7,576 nt of DNA from Flavobacteriaceae bacterium. GTDB lineage: Bacteria; Bacteroidota; Bacteroidia; Flavobacteriales; Flavobacteriaceae. Below the pieces are notes generated by a model. That model made no database searches and had not been told where the DNA came from. It was given only the letters and a program-made list of their open reading frames with translations. Positions 1-6,543 of this stretch are shown piece by piece (the first letter of the stretch is position 1; every line of letters begins with the position of its first letter). The position numbers and the translations under genes were made by a program. The stretch spans positions 1 to 7,576 of the forward strand of contig JAESUF010000130.1 in assembly GCA_016763215.1 (NCBI GenBank), written 5' to 3'.

Positions 1-253
1 AATAATTATCGGAAGCCCCAGGGGCACCGTGCACAAAAAATATCGCGATCTCTTTTCTAGCATCGTATTCACCACTGACTACACGGACTGGGTACGTTAC
101 AGTTTGTAAATCATAGTTTTTAATTTGAACAGCTGCTTTTTGCTCTTTGAAAATTATTTTTGTTTTCCTGTTGGATGTTCGCATACGAAAACAGGATTGA
201 AAAGTCGCAACTATCAACAATGACAAAAAAAACTTCCTTAAAAAACTTTTCAT
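1..253 (-). CDS. Alpha/beta-hydrolase-fold lipoprotein, N-terminal fragment (gene runs off the left edge)
   Basis: Only the first 84 codons are visible, read leftward from ATG at 253. The protein begins MKSFLRKFFLSLLIVATFQSC, a lipoprotein signal peptide whose lipobox cysteine is residue 21, so the mature protein is probably anchored in the outer or inner membrane facing the periplasm. About 50 residues later it reads IAIFFVHGAPGASDNY. This is the beta-strand plus HGxPG turn that forms the oxyanion hole of alpha/beta hydrolases. The nucleophile elbow and the catalytic Asp and His would lie outside the window, so the substrate cannot be named; an esterase, lipase or peptidase are all possible. 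A second in-frame ATG at 262 would add three residues (MFS) and cannot be excluded. The gene is divergent from the metalloprotease gene at 453. The fold is well supported, the specific activity is not. Confidence 0.8.
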   Translation of the reverse strand, partial: MKSFLRKFFLSLLIVATFQSCFRMRTSNRKTKIIFKEQKAAVQIKNYDLQTVTYPVRVVSGEYDARKEIAIFFVHGAPGASDNY

Positions 254-268
254 AGAAAACATTTGTAC

Positions 269-285
269 ATGCCATACCTTGGCAT
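269..285 (-). promoter_or_regulatory. Perfect inverted repeat (ATGCCA-5-TGGCAT) in the leader of the hydrolase gene
   Basis: Six-base arms at 269-274 and 280-285 are separated by five bases. The repeat lies 6 bases before the upstream candidate ATG (262) and 15 before the other (253), and about 10 bases after the predicted -7 element. It could act as an operator for a dimeric repressor or as a small 5' hairpin in the mRNA that affects stability or ribosome access. The repeat itself is seen directly; the role is inference. Confidence 0.4.
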
Positions 286-294
286 AAGAATTAA

Positions 295-331
295 CAAAGA
301 TACAGGTTAACTATTTTTTTAAATTACCAAA
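295..331 (-). promoter_or_regulatory. Candidate Bacteroidota sigma-A promoter for the hydrolase gene
   Basis: Read on the minus strand, TATCTTTG (302 to 295) matches the Bacteroidota -7 consensus TAnnTTTG exactly. A TTTG that could be the -33 element lies at 331 to 328. The 25-base gap between them is longer than the roughly 19 to 21 bases usual for this promoter class, so the -33 assignment is weak. Transcription would start near 288-291, giving a leader of only about 30 to 40 bases that includes the inverted repeat at 269-285. Confidence 0.4.
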
Positions 332-452
332 GACATTTCATTTATAAATTGCGTGCCTTTTTTTAAAAAGACATGTATTTTATAAAATCCTTAACAGGAA
401 AAAAGCTAACTAAGAATTATATTGCTAGTTCATTAAATCAAACCAAACAATT

Positions 453-3080
453 ATGAAAACAGCGAATTTTAAAAATCTACGCATTCTTTGGTCTTTTATC
501 TTACTATTTGCCATTGTAGGCATACAAGATACAGATGCACAAAGAAAGAAGCGCAAAAAGAAGAAAGGCAAAACTGAACAAGTTGTAAAACCGGCGCCAA
601 AACCTAAAAAGGCAAAAAAAACTATTGCTAGTTTAACAAAAAGCAGTGAAAAAATTGAAGGTTTATTTACCATTTACCAAGACACAGTTACAGGTGCAAT
701 AAAATTATTAGTCAAAGAAGAACAGTTTAATAAAGATTTTATTTATTTCTCTCAAATTGCTGACGGTGTTACTGAAGTAGGTCACTTTAGAGGAGCATAC
801 CAAGGATCAACTGTTTTTCAAGTAAAAAAATACTTTAATAAAATTGAATTTGTGGCACCAAACACAAGTTTCTATTTTGATCATAAAAATGCTATTTCTA
901 AGTCTTCTGAAGCAAATACAAGTATTGGAACAATTACCAGTGGTAAAATTCTTGCTTCCGATGATAAGAAAGGAGAATATTTAATAGATGCTAATGGATT
1001 GTTTCTCTCTGAAACTTTTACGAGGATTAAAGCCCCAAGATTACCAGGTCAATCTCCATTTGCATTTAGTTTAGGTCGTTTTGACAAGAACAAATCAAAG
1101 ATTAATGAAATTAAAAACTACCCAGAAAACACAAATATTAAGACAGAGTATGTGTATAACAACCCAACCGTTTTAGGTGGTGGTTCTAATGCGATCACGG
1201 ATGCTAGAAATGTTTCCATCAAGGTTTTTCATACGTTTATGAATATGCCTAAAAGTGATTATGCTCCTAGAATGGATGATGCAAGAGTTGGTTATTTCTT
1301 AACACAAACCAACGATATGACAAATACGGGTACCATCAATTATCGTGATTTCATTCACAGATGGAAATTGATAAAAAAGAACCCAAATGCAGCCATTTCA
1401 GAACCAGTTACCCCAATCACTTGGTGGATAGAAAACTCAACGCCAATAGAATGGAGAGAGACTATTAAAGAAGGTGTTTTAGCTTGGAATGTAGCTTTTG
1501 AAAAAGCAGGATTTAGAAATGCTATGGCGGTAAAAGTACAACCAGACGATGCTGATTGGGATGCAGGTGACGTACGTTACAATGTATTGCGTTGGACATC
1601 TTCTCCAAACCCTCCTTTTGGTGGTTACGGACCTAGTTTTGTAAACCCAAGAACTGGAGAGATTTTAGGTGCTGACATTATGCTTGAATTTGTACATTTT
1701 ACAAACAGAGTATTTGCGGACCAATTATACAATAATGCTAGCTCAAATATGAAGTTAGAGACTGAAGAGGAATTAGAAATTAAAAAGTTCCAAGAAAGAA
1801 ATAATTTTATGTTCTGTTCTGCTGGACACGTAGTGCATGAAAACTTATTGCTTGGAAATGCAGTTTTACATGCTACTGGAGCTTCTGACTTAGACATGGA
1901 AACATTAAGAAAAGAAGGAATGAAATCTTTAATTATGCACGAAGTTGGGCATACTTTAGGATTGAACCACAATATGAAAGCAAGTCAGTTATTTTCTCCT
2001 GCTCAATTAGCAGATGCTAACTTTATTAAAGGAAAAGCATTAACCGGATCTGTAATGGATTATGCGGGAATTAACATTACCAATGACCGAACAAAACAAG
2101 GTCAGTATTACGATATGAATGTAGGTCCTTACGATGTTTGGGCAATACAATTTGGATATACTGATTTCAAAGGCAAAGGAGAAAGAAATACTTTATTAAA
2201 AAGATCAACTGAACCGAAATTAATTTTCGGAAACGATGCAGACGACATGCGTTCTCCTGGAAAAGCAATTGATCCTCGTGTAATGATTGGTGATTTATCT
2301 AATGACCCAATTACGTACTCAATTAATAGATTTGAATTGGTAAATACTATGATGAAAGATCTAAAAAGTAAGTTTACCAAAAAGGGAGAAACTTATGAAG
2401 ATCTAAGAAGAGCTTACTATACAATAAACAACCAATCTGCAATTGCTGGTGGTGTTATTTCTAGACTTATTGGAGGTGTTTATGTAGATAGATCTACCTA
2501 CGGTCAAGATGGAGGGACTCAACCTTACACACCTGTTAGTTTAGTGGATCAAAAAAGAGCTTTTAATGCATTGAAAAAATATGTATTTGCTCCGAATGCT
2601 TTTAAAGCTCCAAATGAGGTTTACAACTACTTAGCAAGACAAAGAAGAGGGTACAATTTCTTCGGCGGCCCAGAAGATCCAAAAATTCATGCGCAAGTTT
2701 TAGGATACCAAACAAGAGTTCTAGCTCACATTATGCATCCTAATACATTGCAAAGACTTTCTGATTCAGAATTGTATGGAAACAAATACAAACTATCTAC
2801 GTTCATGACAGATTTAAACAATGCAATGTTTAAACCAGATGTTTATGGAAGTATTAATTCTTTCCGTCAGAATTTACAGGCAGTGTATGTGAAGAGATTA
2901 ATTAGTATGGTTACAGGTAGAGCTGCAGCTAGATTTACTGTTGCCTCACAATCTATGGCCATCTATAATTTAAAGAACATTAGAATTTGGGTAAGTAATG
3001 GGACAGGAAACCTGTCTACAAAAGCACACAAAAATCATTTAAAAACCCTGATTAACAACACGATGAAAGAAATTAAATAA
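453..3080 (+). CDS. Secreted zinc-dependent metalloprotease (DUF5117/DUF4953 met-zincin family)
   Basis: The 875-residue protein has a Sec signal peptide with a hydrophobic core at about residues 10-24 and probable cleavage after TDA, at residue 29. A very basic stretch (about residues 31-56, mostly Lys, Arg and Pro) follows. The next part, to about residue 300, resembles the DUF5118/DUF5117 N-terminal region of this family. The catalytic region carries HEVGHTLGLNHN: His496, Glu497, His500 and His506 form the HExxHxxGxxH zinc site, and SVMDYAG with Met535 is the likely Met-turn, placing it in the DUF4953 met-zincins. The length is usual for the family. No C-terminal type IX sorting domain is evident (it ends in NNTMKEIK), so a periplasmic or outer-membrane-associated location is more likely than T9SS export. 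The substrate is unknown. The gene stands alone, divergent from the hydrolase gene, and is followed by its own terminator. I saw no convincing promoter motif upstream. Bacteroidota genomes often carry several paralogues. Confidence 0.93.
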   Translation: MKTANFKNLRILWSFILLFAIVGIQDTDAQRKKRKKKKGKTEQVVKPAPKPKKAKKTIASLTKSSEKIEGLFTIYQDTVTGAIKLLVKEEQFNKDFIYFSQIADGVTEVGHFRGAYQGSTVFQVKKYFNKIEFVAPNTSFYFDHKNAISKSSEANTSIGTITSGKILASDDKKGEYLIDANGLFLSETFTRIKAPRLPGQSPFAFSLGRFDKNKSKINEIKNYPENTNIKTEYVYNNPTVLGGGSNAITDARNVSIKVFHTFMNMPKSDYAPRMDDARVGYFLTQTNDMTNTGTINYRDFIHRWKLIKKNPNAAISEPVTPITWWIENSTPIEWRETIKEGVLAWNVAFEKAGFRNAMAVKVQPDDADWDAGDVRYNVLRWTSSPNPPFGGYGPSFVNPRTGEILGADIMLEFVHFTNRVFADQLYNNASSNMKLETEEELEIKKFQERNNFMFCSAGHVVHENLLLGNAVLHATGASDLDMETLRKEGMKSLIMHEVGHTLGLNHNMKASQLFSPAQLADANFIKGKALTGSVMDYAGINITNDRTKQGQYYDMNVGPYDVWAIQFGYTDFKGKGERNTLLKRSTEPKLIFGNDADDMRSPGKAIDPRVMIGDLSNDPITYSINRFELVNTMMKDLKSKFTKKGETYEDLRRAYYTINNQSAIAGGVISRLIGGVYVDRSTYGQDGGTQPYTPVSLVDQKRAFNALKKYVFAPNAFKAPNEVYNYLARQRRGYNFFGGPEDPKIHAQVLGYQTRVLAHIMHPNTLQRLSDSELYGNKYKLSTFMTDLNNAMFKPDVYGSINSFRQNLQAVYVKRLISMVTGRAAARFTVASQSMAIYNLKNIRIWVSNGTGNLSTKAHKNHLKTLINNTMKEIK

Positions 3081-3103
3081 TTTCTTTAAAAATAATATTT
3101 AAT

Positions 3104-3134
3104 AAAACCACCATCAACATTGATAGTGGTTTTT
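3104..3134 (+). terminator. Intrinsic terminator after the metalloprotease gene
   Basis: The arms AAAACCAC (3104-3111) and GTGGTTTT (3126-3133) pair fully. After one C-A mismatch, ATCA and TGAT continue the stem around a four-base ACAT loop. The right arm ends in a run of five T (3130-3134). It begins 23 bases after the metalloprotease stop codon. Its T-run ends 13 bases before the ATG of the next gene, so it may instead, or also, act as a leader hairpin for that gene. Confidence 0.75.
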
Positions 3135-3147
3135 GTATTTTTATAAA

Positions 3148-4047
3148 ATGCATAAAGTATTGATTACTGGTGGAACAGGTCTTATTGGACAGAAATTATC
3201 TTCCCTTTTACAATCTAAAGGGTTTGAGGTTCGAATTCTTAGTAGACATAAAAAATCAAATAGTCAATACAAAACATTTCTTTGGAATGTTGACCAGCAT
3301 TCAATAGACGAAAATGCTTTTAAAGATTTAGATTATATTATTCATCTTGCTGGAGTAGGAATTGCAGACAAAAGATGGTCTAAAAAAAGAAAGCAAGAAA
3401 TTATTGATAGTAGAGTTGCATCGACTTCTTTACTTTGTAATACAATTAAAAAATTACGAGTTCCTATAAAGGGCTTTATCTCTGCTTCAGGTGTGGGTTA
3501 CTATGGGGCTAGTACTTCAGATACAATTTTCGAAGAGAATACCCCGCCAGCAAATGATTTCTTAGGAGAAGTTTGTCGACTTTGGGAAGAATCTGCTTTT
3601 CAGTTTAAAAAAGACGCTATCCGAACTGTTGTTTTAAGAACAGGTATTGTTTTAAGTAAAGATGGCGGTGCTTTAACTAAGATGAAAACACCCATTATGA
3701 TGCCGCTAGGAAATGGAAATCAATACATGCCTTGGATTCATATTGATGATTTATGTGAATTGTATAGCAAAGCCATAGAAGACAAATCATTAGAAGGGGC
3801 ATATAATGCTGTTGCTCCAGACCATCAAACCAGTAAATCATTTTCAAAAGCAATTGCAAAAACTTTTAAATACCCCTACATTTCCTTAGCTGTTCCGAGT
3901 TTTATTTTAAAACTTGTCTTTGGGGAAATGGCTAGAATCCTTGTGTATGGTAGCAGAATTTCTTCTGAAAAAATTCAACAGCATGGTTTTCAATTTAAGT
4001 TCAAAAAATTAGAAAGTGCTCTTATCAATTTAGTTTCAAAACATTAG
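3148..4047 (+). CDS. YfcH-like (TIGR01777 family) NAD(P)-dependent epimerase/oxidoreductase
   Basis: This 299-residue cytoplasmic protein is an extended short-chain dehydrogenase. The N-terminus MHKVLITGGTGLIGQKL contains the GGTGxxG Rossmann motif (residues 8-14) for NAD(P) binding. HLAGVGIADKRW (residues 66-77) is the family signature, and SASGVGYYG (112-120) holds the tyrosine region of the active site. RTGIVLSKDGGAL (164-176) and the MPWIHIDDL segment (194-202) are also typical of the family. The C-terminal part from about residue 248 (VPSFILKLVFGEMARILVYGSRIS) matches the DUF1731 tail found only in this group. E. coli YfcH and the plant chloroplast SulA-like protein are relatives; their substrate is not firmly known. 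I chose ATG 3148 because the protein then begins directly with the first beta-strand. A TTG at 3133 would add five residues but lies inside the terminator T-run. The full length fits the family, and there is no functional link to its neighbours. Confidence 0.93.
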   Translation: MHKVLITGGTGLIGQKLSSLLQSKGFEVRILSRHKKSNSQYKTFLWNVDQHSIDENAFKDLDYIIHLAGVGIADKRWSKKRKQEIIDSRVASTSLLCNTIKKLRVPIKGFISASGVGYYGASTSDTIFEENTPPANDFLGEVCRLWEESAFQFKKDAIRTVVLRTGIVLSKDGGALTKMKTPIMMPLGNGNQYMPWIHIDDLCELYSKAIEDKSLEGAYNAVAPDHQTSKSFSKAIAKTFKYPYISLAVPSFILKLVFGEMARILVYGSRISSEKIQQHGFQFKFKKLESALINLVSKH

Positions 4048-4127
4048 ACAGAAATATAATTGTAAAAAACTCCTTGAATTAATTCAGCACGACTGTCTTA
4101 AATCCTATGAATGGAATTAAAGCCTAT
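4048..4127. other. Convergent intergenic spacer with nested inverted repeats
   Basis: A perfect 12-base palindrome, TGAATTAATTCA, lies at 4075-4086. It is flanked by AGACAG at 4046-4051 (overlapping the upstream stop codon) and its reverse complement CTGTCT at 4093-4098. Together they could fold as one imperfect hairpin beyond the yfcH-like gene. No T-run follows the right arm, so it is a poor intrinsic terminator. I see no coding potential here. Confidence 0.3.
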
Positions 4128-4151
4128 AAAAAAATCCGCCAATAGGCGGAT
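4128..4151 (-). terminator. Intrinsic terminator of the leftward ftsH-to-yceI operon
   Basis: Perfect seven-base arms ATCCGCC (4134-4140) and GGCGGAT (4145-4151) enclose a four-base AATA loop. Read leftward, the hairpin is followed directly by a run of six T (the A-run at 4128-4133). It sits 27 bases past the stop codon of the YceI-like gene. The rightward side is also T-rich but interrupted, so the element may help to stop transcription arriving from the yfcH-like gene as well. Confidence 0.88.
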
Positions 4152-4178
4152 GTATATTTTATATAATTTTTGTATTTC

Positions 4179-4808
4179 TTATTTAAAGGTTGTAGAAATA
4201 TTAATTGCTACTTCAGACCAAGTTTTACTAACTCCATCTGCTCCTTTATGTAATTCTTTACACTCTTCATGTAATGAATCAACAGCCGATTTAGCATTCC
4301 AATTTAAAACATCCATAGACGTAGACATCATAAATTCTTTTCCATTAATAGTGTATGTAAACGGCAGTTTTTGTGTTACTCCATTCATCGTAATAGAAGC
4401 ATATCCTTTGGCATCATCTTCAATAACCAATTTTCCAGATAGCAACCTCGTATTCTCCATTGCACCAAAGAAAAACTTTTTAAGTTTAAAATCTCTACTA
4501 GAATCATTCGAGAAAAGACTACTGACAGGAATATCAAACTCCGTATTATTAATTGCTTCTTTTATTGTGTTTCCTTCACCACCGGAAGTAATGTTTACTT
4601 TTTTAAATTTTCCTTTTACAGGAATTTTCTCAGTGGTCTTATAAGCAGTCCATTCCACTAAATTAGTCGCCTTGCTTACATTAAAAGCAGCATGAGAAAC
4701 TTCTTCTTTTTTGGTTGCTTCTTTTTTCTCTTCCTTCTTATCTGACTTACATGAGGTAAACTGGAAAGCTATTAAAAATACAAGAATTAAGGTACTTACT
4801 TTTTTCAT
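4179..4808 (-). CDS. YceI-like domain lipoprotein
   Basis: The 209-residue protein starts MKKVSTLILVFLIAFQFTSC, a lipoprotein signal with the lipobox cysteine at residue 20. A Lys/Glu-rich linker follows (about residues 21-36). The rest fits a YceI-type beta-barrel of the lipocalin-like lipid-binding fold: VEWTAYKTTEKIPVKGKF (51-68) is the characteristic first strand pair, and SRDFKLKKFFFGAMENT (104-120), the MNGVTQKLPF segment (141-150) and DVLNW (166-170) follow the family layout. Known YceI relatives bind polyisoprenoids or similar long lipids in the periplasm; the ligand here is unknown. Its ATG overlaps the stop codon of the acyl-CoA-binding protein gene by four bases (ATGA), which suggests translational coupling. 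It is the last gene before the terminator at 4128-4151. Confidence 0.92.
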   Translation of the reverse strand: MKKVSTLILVFLIAFQFTSCKSDKKEEKKEATKKEEVSHAAFNVSKATNLVEWTAYKTTEKIPVKGKFKKVNITSGGEGNTIKEAINNTEFDIPVSSLFSNDSSRDFKLKKFFFGAMENTRLLSGKLVIEDDAKGYASITMNGVTQKLPFTYTINGKEFMMSTSMDVLNWNAKSAVDSLHEECKELHKGADGVSKTWSEVAINISTTFK

Positions 4809-5083
4809 GACTCAAGATTTGTTTTCGTTATTAAAATAGTTTTTGCCAAGTTTATATACTCTTCCTTTGCTTTCTCTTGAGACATCCCGTTCAATTGCTT
4901 CCAAGCATTAAACTTGAATCCCTTACGAACATCCTGTTCTCCTTCAAAAGATAAAATATCGCCAGAAATTGCTTGTTTATAATAAGCATATAACTTAAGC
5001 ATTATATCTGGAGACAAATTCTCTTGCAATGCAGATATCTGATTGAAAGATTCTTTAAACTCTTTGTCTAAACTAATATTCAT
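4805..5083 (-). CDS. Acyl-CoA-binding protein (ACBP family)
   Basis: This 92-residue cytoplasmic protein covers the whole ACBP four-helix fold. LYAYYKQAISGD (31-42) is the family signature. By hand alignment to bovine ACBP, the four acyl-CoA ligand residues Tyr28, Lys32, Lys54 and Tyr73 correspond to Tyr32, Lys36, Lys57 and Tyr76 here, and Trp55 is replaced by Phe58. KFNAWKQLNGMSQEKAKEEY (57-76) matches the conserved third and fourth helices. The protein should bind long-chain acyl-CoA and buffer or deliver it to lipid synthesis. ACBPs are common in eukaryotes and sparse in bacteria. The gene follows psd with no spacer (the psd TAA directly precedes this ATG) and overlaps the next gene by four bases, so it is firmly part of the phospholipid operon. 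Confidence 0.93.
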   Translation of the reverse strand: MNISLDKEFKESFNQISALQENLSPDIMLKLYAYYKQAISGDILSFEGEQDVRKGFKFNAWKQLNGMSQEKAKEEYINLAKTILITKTNLES

Positions 5084-5740
5084 TTATTTTTCGGCAATTA
5101 CTTGCACTCCTCCTTTAACCTTGTCTCCAATCTTAACGTTTAATTTTGTATTTAAAGGTAAGAATATATCTACTCTACTTCCAAACTTTATAAATCCAGC
5201 ATCAGTTCCCTGTACAACTTCCTCTCCTTCTTTTGCATAATTTACAATTCGTTTTGCCAAAGCTCCAGCAACCTGTCTATACAATACGGGGCCAAAAGAT
5301 GAGTTTTCAACAACAATGGTTGTTCTTTCGTTTTCAGTAGATGCTTTGGGATGCCAAGCTACCAAGTATTTTCCATGGTGATGCTTACTATATTTTACAA
5401 TACCTCCTAATGCATAACGAGTTACATGCACATTAATAGGCGACATAAAAATAGATACTTGTAATCTTTTATCTTTAAAATACTCTGGTTCTTCTACTTC
5501 TTCAATAACCACTACTTTCCCATCTACAGGGGCAATAATTTGTTGATCATTGATTGCTGTATTTCTACTCGGGTTTCTAAAAAACTGTAAGATTATAATT
5601 AGAAAAAATAGCAAAAGGACTTGAATGGTTTTTAATAACCATACGATTTCGATAAATTGTTCTGAAAGGAATATACCAGCAACAACAAATACAGATGTTA
5701 TTGCAATAATTTTGTAACCTTCTCGATGAAAATGCAGCAT
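5084..5740 (-). CDS. psd: Phosphatidylserine decarboxylase, short form
   Basis: The 218-residue proenzyme converts phosphatidylserine to phosphatidylethanolamine at the inner membrane. Two hydrophobic segments lie at about residues 10-27 and 31-52, followed by FFRNPSR and PVDGKV (71-76), whose Asp73 is the probable catalytic aspartate. SPINVHVTR (100-108) carries His105. The self-cleavage site is FGS at 186-188: Gly187-Ser188 should split to give a beta chain and a short pyruvoyl-bearing alpha chain of about 31 residues. The length is that of the PSD-A short form, clearly below the roughly 300 residues of E. coli Psd. A specificity for archaetidylserine is excluded only by context, since this group lacks archaeal lipids. 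It lies four bases downstream of cdsA. No pssA is present in the window. Confidence 0.95.
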   Translation of the reverse strand: MLHFHREGYKIIAITSVFVVAGIFLSEQFIEIVWLLKTIQVLLLFFLIIILQFFRNPSRNTAINDQQIIAPVDGKVVVIEEVEEPEYFKDKRLQVSIFMSPINVHVTRYALGGIVKYSKHHHGKYLVAWHPKASTENERTTIVVENSSFGPVLYRQVAGALAKRIVNYAKEGEEVVQGTDAGFIKFGSRVDIFLPLNTKLNVKIGDKVKGGVQVIAEK

Positions 5741-5744
5741 TTTC

Positions 5745-6542
5745 TTAAATTAAATAATGGATATACAAATATACAAAGGGAGCAACAAATAACAAGCTAT
5801 CTAATCGGTCTAATAAACCTCCATGTCCAGGCATAATCTTACCGCTATCTTTAATGTTCGCTTGTCTTTTAAATTTTGACTCTATTAAATCTCCAATAGT
5901 TCCTAAAATTGAAGTCATTAATGATAATACAATCCACTGCTCCATAGAAAGAATATCAAAATAATACGAAATAACAATTCCAACAATCACCGTAAAAACA
6001 ACTCCTCCAATAAAACCTTCGATGGTTTTTTTAGGTGAGATTTTTTCAAATAGTTTTCGTTTTCCAAAATTCTTCCCCACCAAATAAGCAAAACTATCAT
6101 TCGTCCATATAAACAAGACCAATGAAAGAATAATAGATTCTTGGTAAACACCTTCTTTAATTGGTAATAAAATCAATAACCCAAAAGAAAACACAATGTA
6201 TCTTATAGATGTATCCAACCGTTGAAGAATCGTAGACGGATAATTAGTCCGCTTACTATACAGATGAAAAATCATTTGTATAGAGCCAGTCAATGCAACA
6301 AATAATAGTATCGGCATGCTAGTTTCGATATCAAAATCGAAAAAAGGTGCTGCTATAAATGCTCCAAATAAAATATATGGAATGCTGTTTTTTAATTGAA
6401 TAATTTTTGAAAACTCCCAAATACTAACAAGTCCAAAAATCGAAATAAGTAGAATGTATGATTCTTTAGAATATAGAATTGCGCCTATAAAAAGAACAAC
6501 AAATACAAGCCCAGAAATACTTCTCTCAAGAAGGTTATTCAT
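5745..6542 (-). CDS. cdsA: Phosphatidate cytidylyltransferase (CDP-diacylglycerol synthase)
   Basis: This 265-residue polytopic inner-membrane enzyme makes CDP-diacylglycerol from CTP and phosphatidic acid, the precursor of all phospholipids here. About seven to eight hydrophobic segments are visible, starting at residues 11-24 and 29-43. The conserved WTNDSFAYLVGKNFGKRK segment (146-163) and ISPKKTIEG (168-176) precede the CDS signature: Ser222, Arg226, Lys231-Asp232, then PGHGG at 238-242 and DRLD at 245-248, including the metal-binding acidic residues. The length is usual. The gene starts one base after the LUD gene stop codon and is followed four bases later by psd, so CdsA and Psd are made from one transcript; PS synthase must come from elsewhere. 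Confidence 0.96.
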   Translation of the reverse strand: MNNLLERSISGLVFVVLFIGAILYSKESYILLISIFGLVSIWEFSKIIQLKNSIPYILFGAFIAAPFFDFDIETSMPILLFVALTGSIQMIFHLYSKRTNYPSTILQRLDTSIRYIVFSFGLLILLPIKEGVYQESIILSLVLFIWTNDSFAYLVGKNFGKRKLFEKISPKKTIEGFIGGVVFTVIVGIVISYYFDILSMEQWIVLSLMTSILGTIGDLIESKFKRQANIKDSGKIMPGHGGLLDRLDSLLFVAPFVYLYIHYLI

Positions 6543-6543
6543 A

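Noticed and set aside
340..452. Promoter for the metalloprotease gene
   Set aside because: AT-rich stretches such as TATTTTAT near 376 and TATATTG near 419 are present, but none matches TAnnTTTG with a suitably spaced TTTG, so no call was made.
425..673. Leftward open frame opposite the metalloprotease signal peptide, with a hydrophobic, Phe-rich translation
   Set aside because: Phe-rich content is the expected complement of the Lys-rich coding stretch; there is no independent support.
1625..2380. Two leftward open frames (1625-1972 and 2129-2380) inside the metalloprotease gene
   Set aside because: They are antisense to the conserved catalytic region, one across the HExxH codons and the other just downstream; their translations look like shadow reading, with no domain or signal.
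3133..3147. TTG start at 3133 for the yfcH-like gene
   Set aside because: It lies inside the terminator T-run, and the five extra residues precede the first strand of the Rossmann fold; ATG 3148 fits the family better.
4111..4644. Rightward open frame of 177 codons opposite the YceI-like gene
   Set aside because: It lies antisense to a well-supported lipoprotein gene, shows no recognisable domain, and runs through the terminator hairpin at 4128-4151.
5043..5240. Small rightward open frame across the ACBP-psd junction
   Set aside because: It overlaps two solid genes on the other strand and has no family features.
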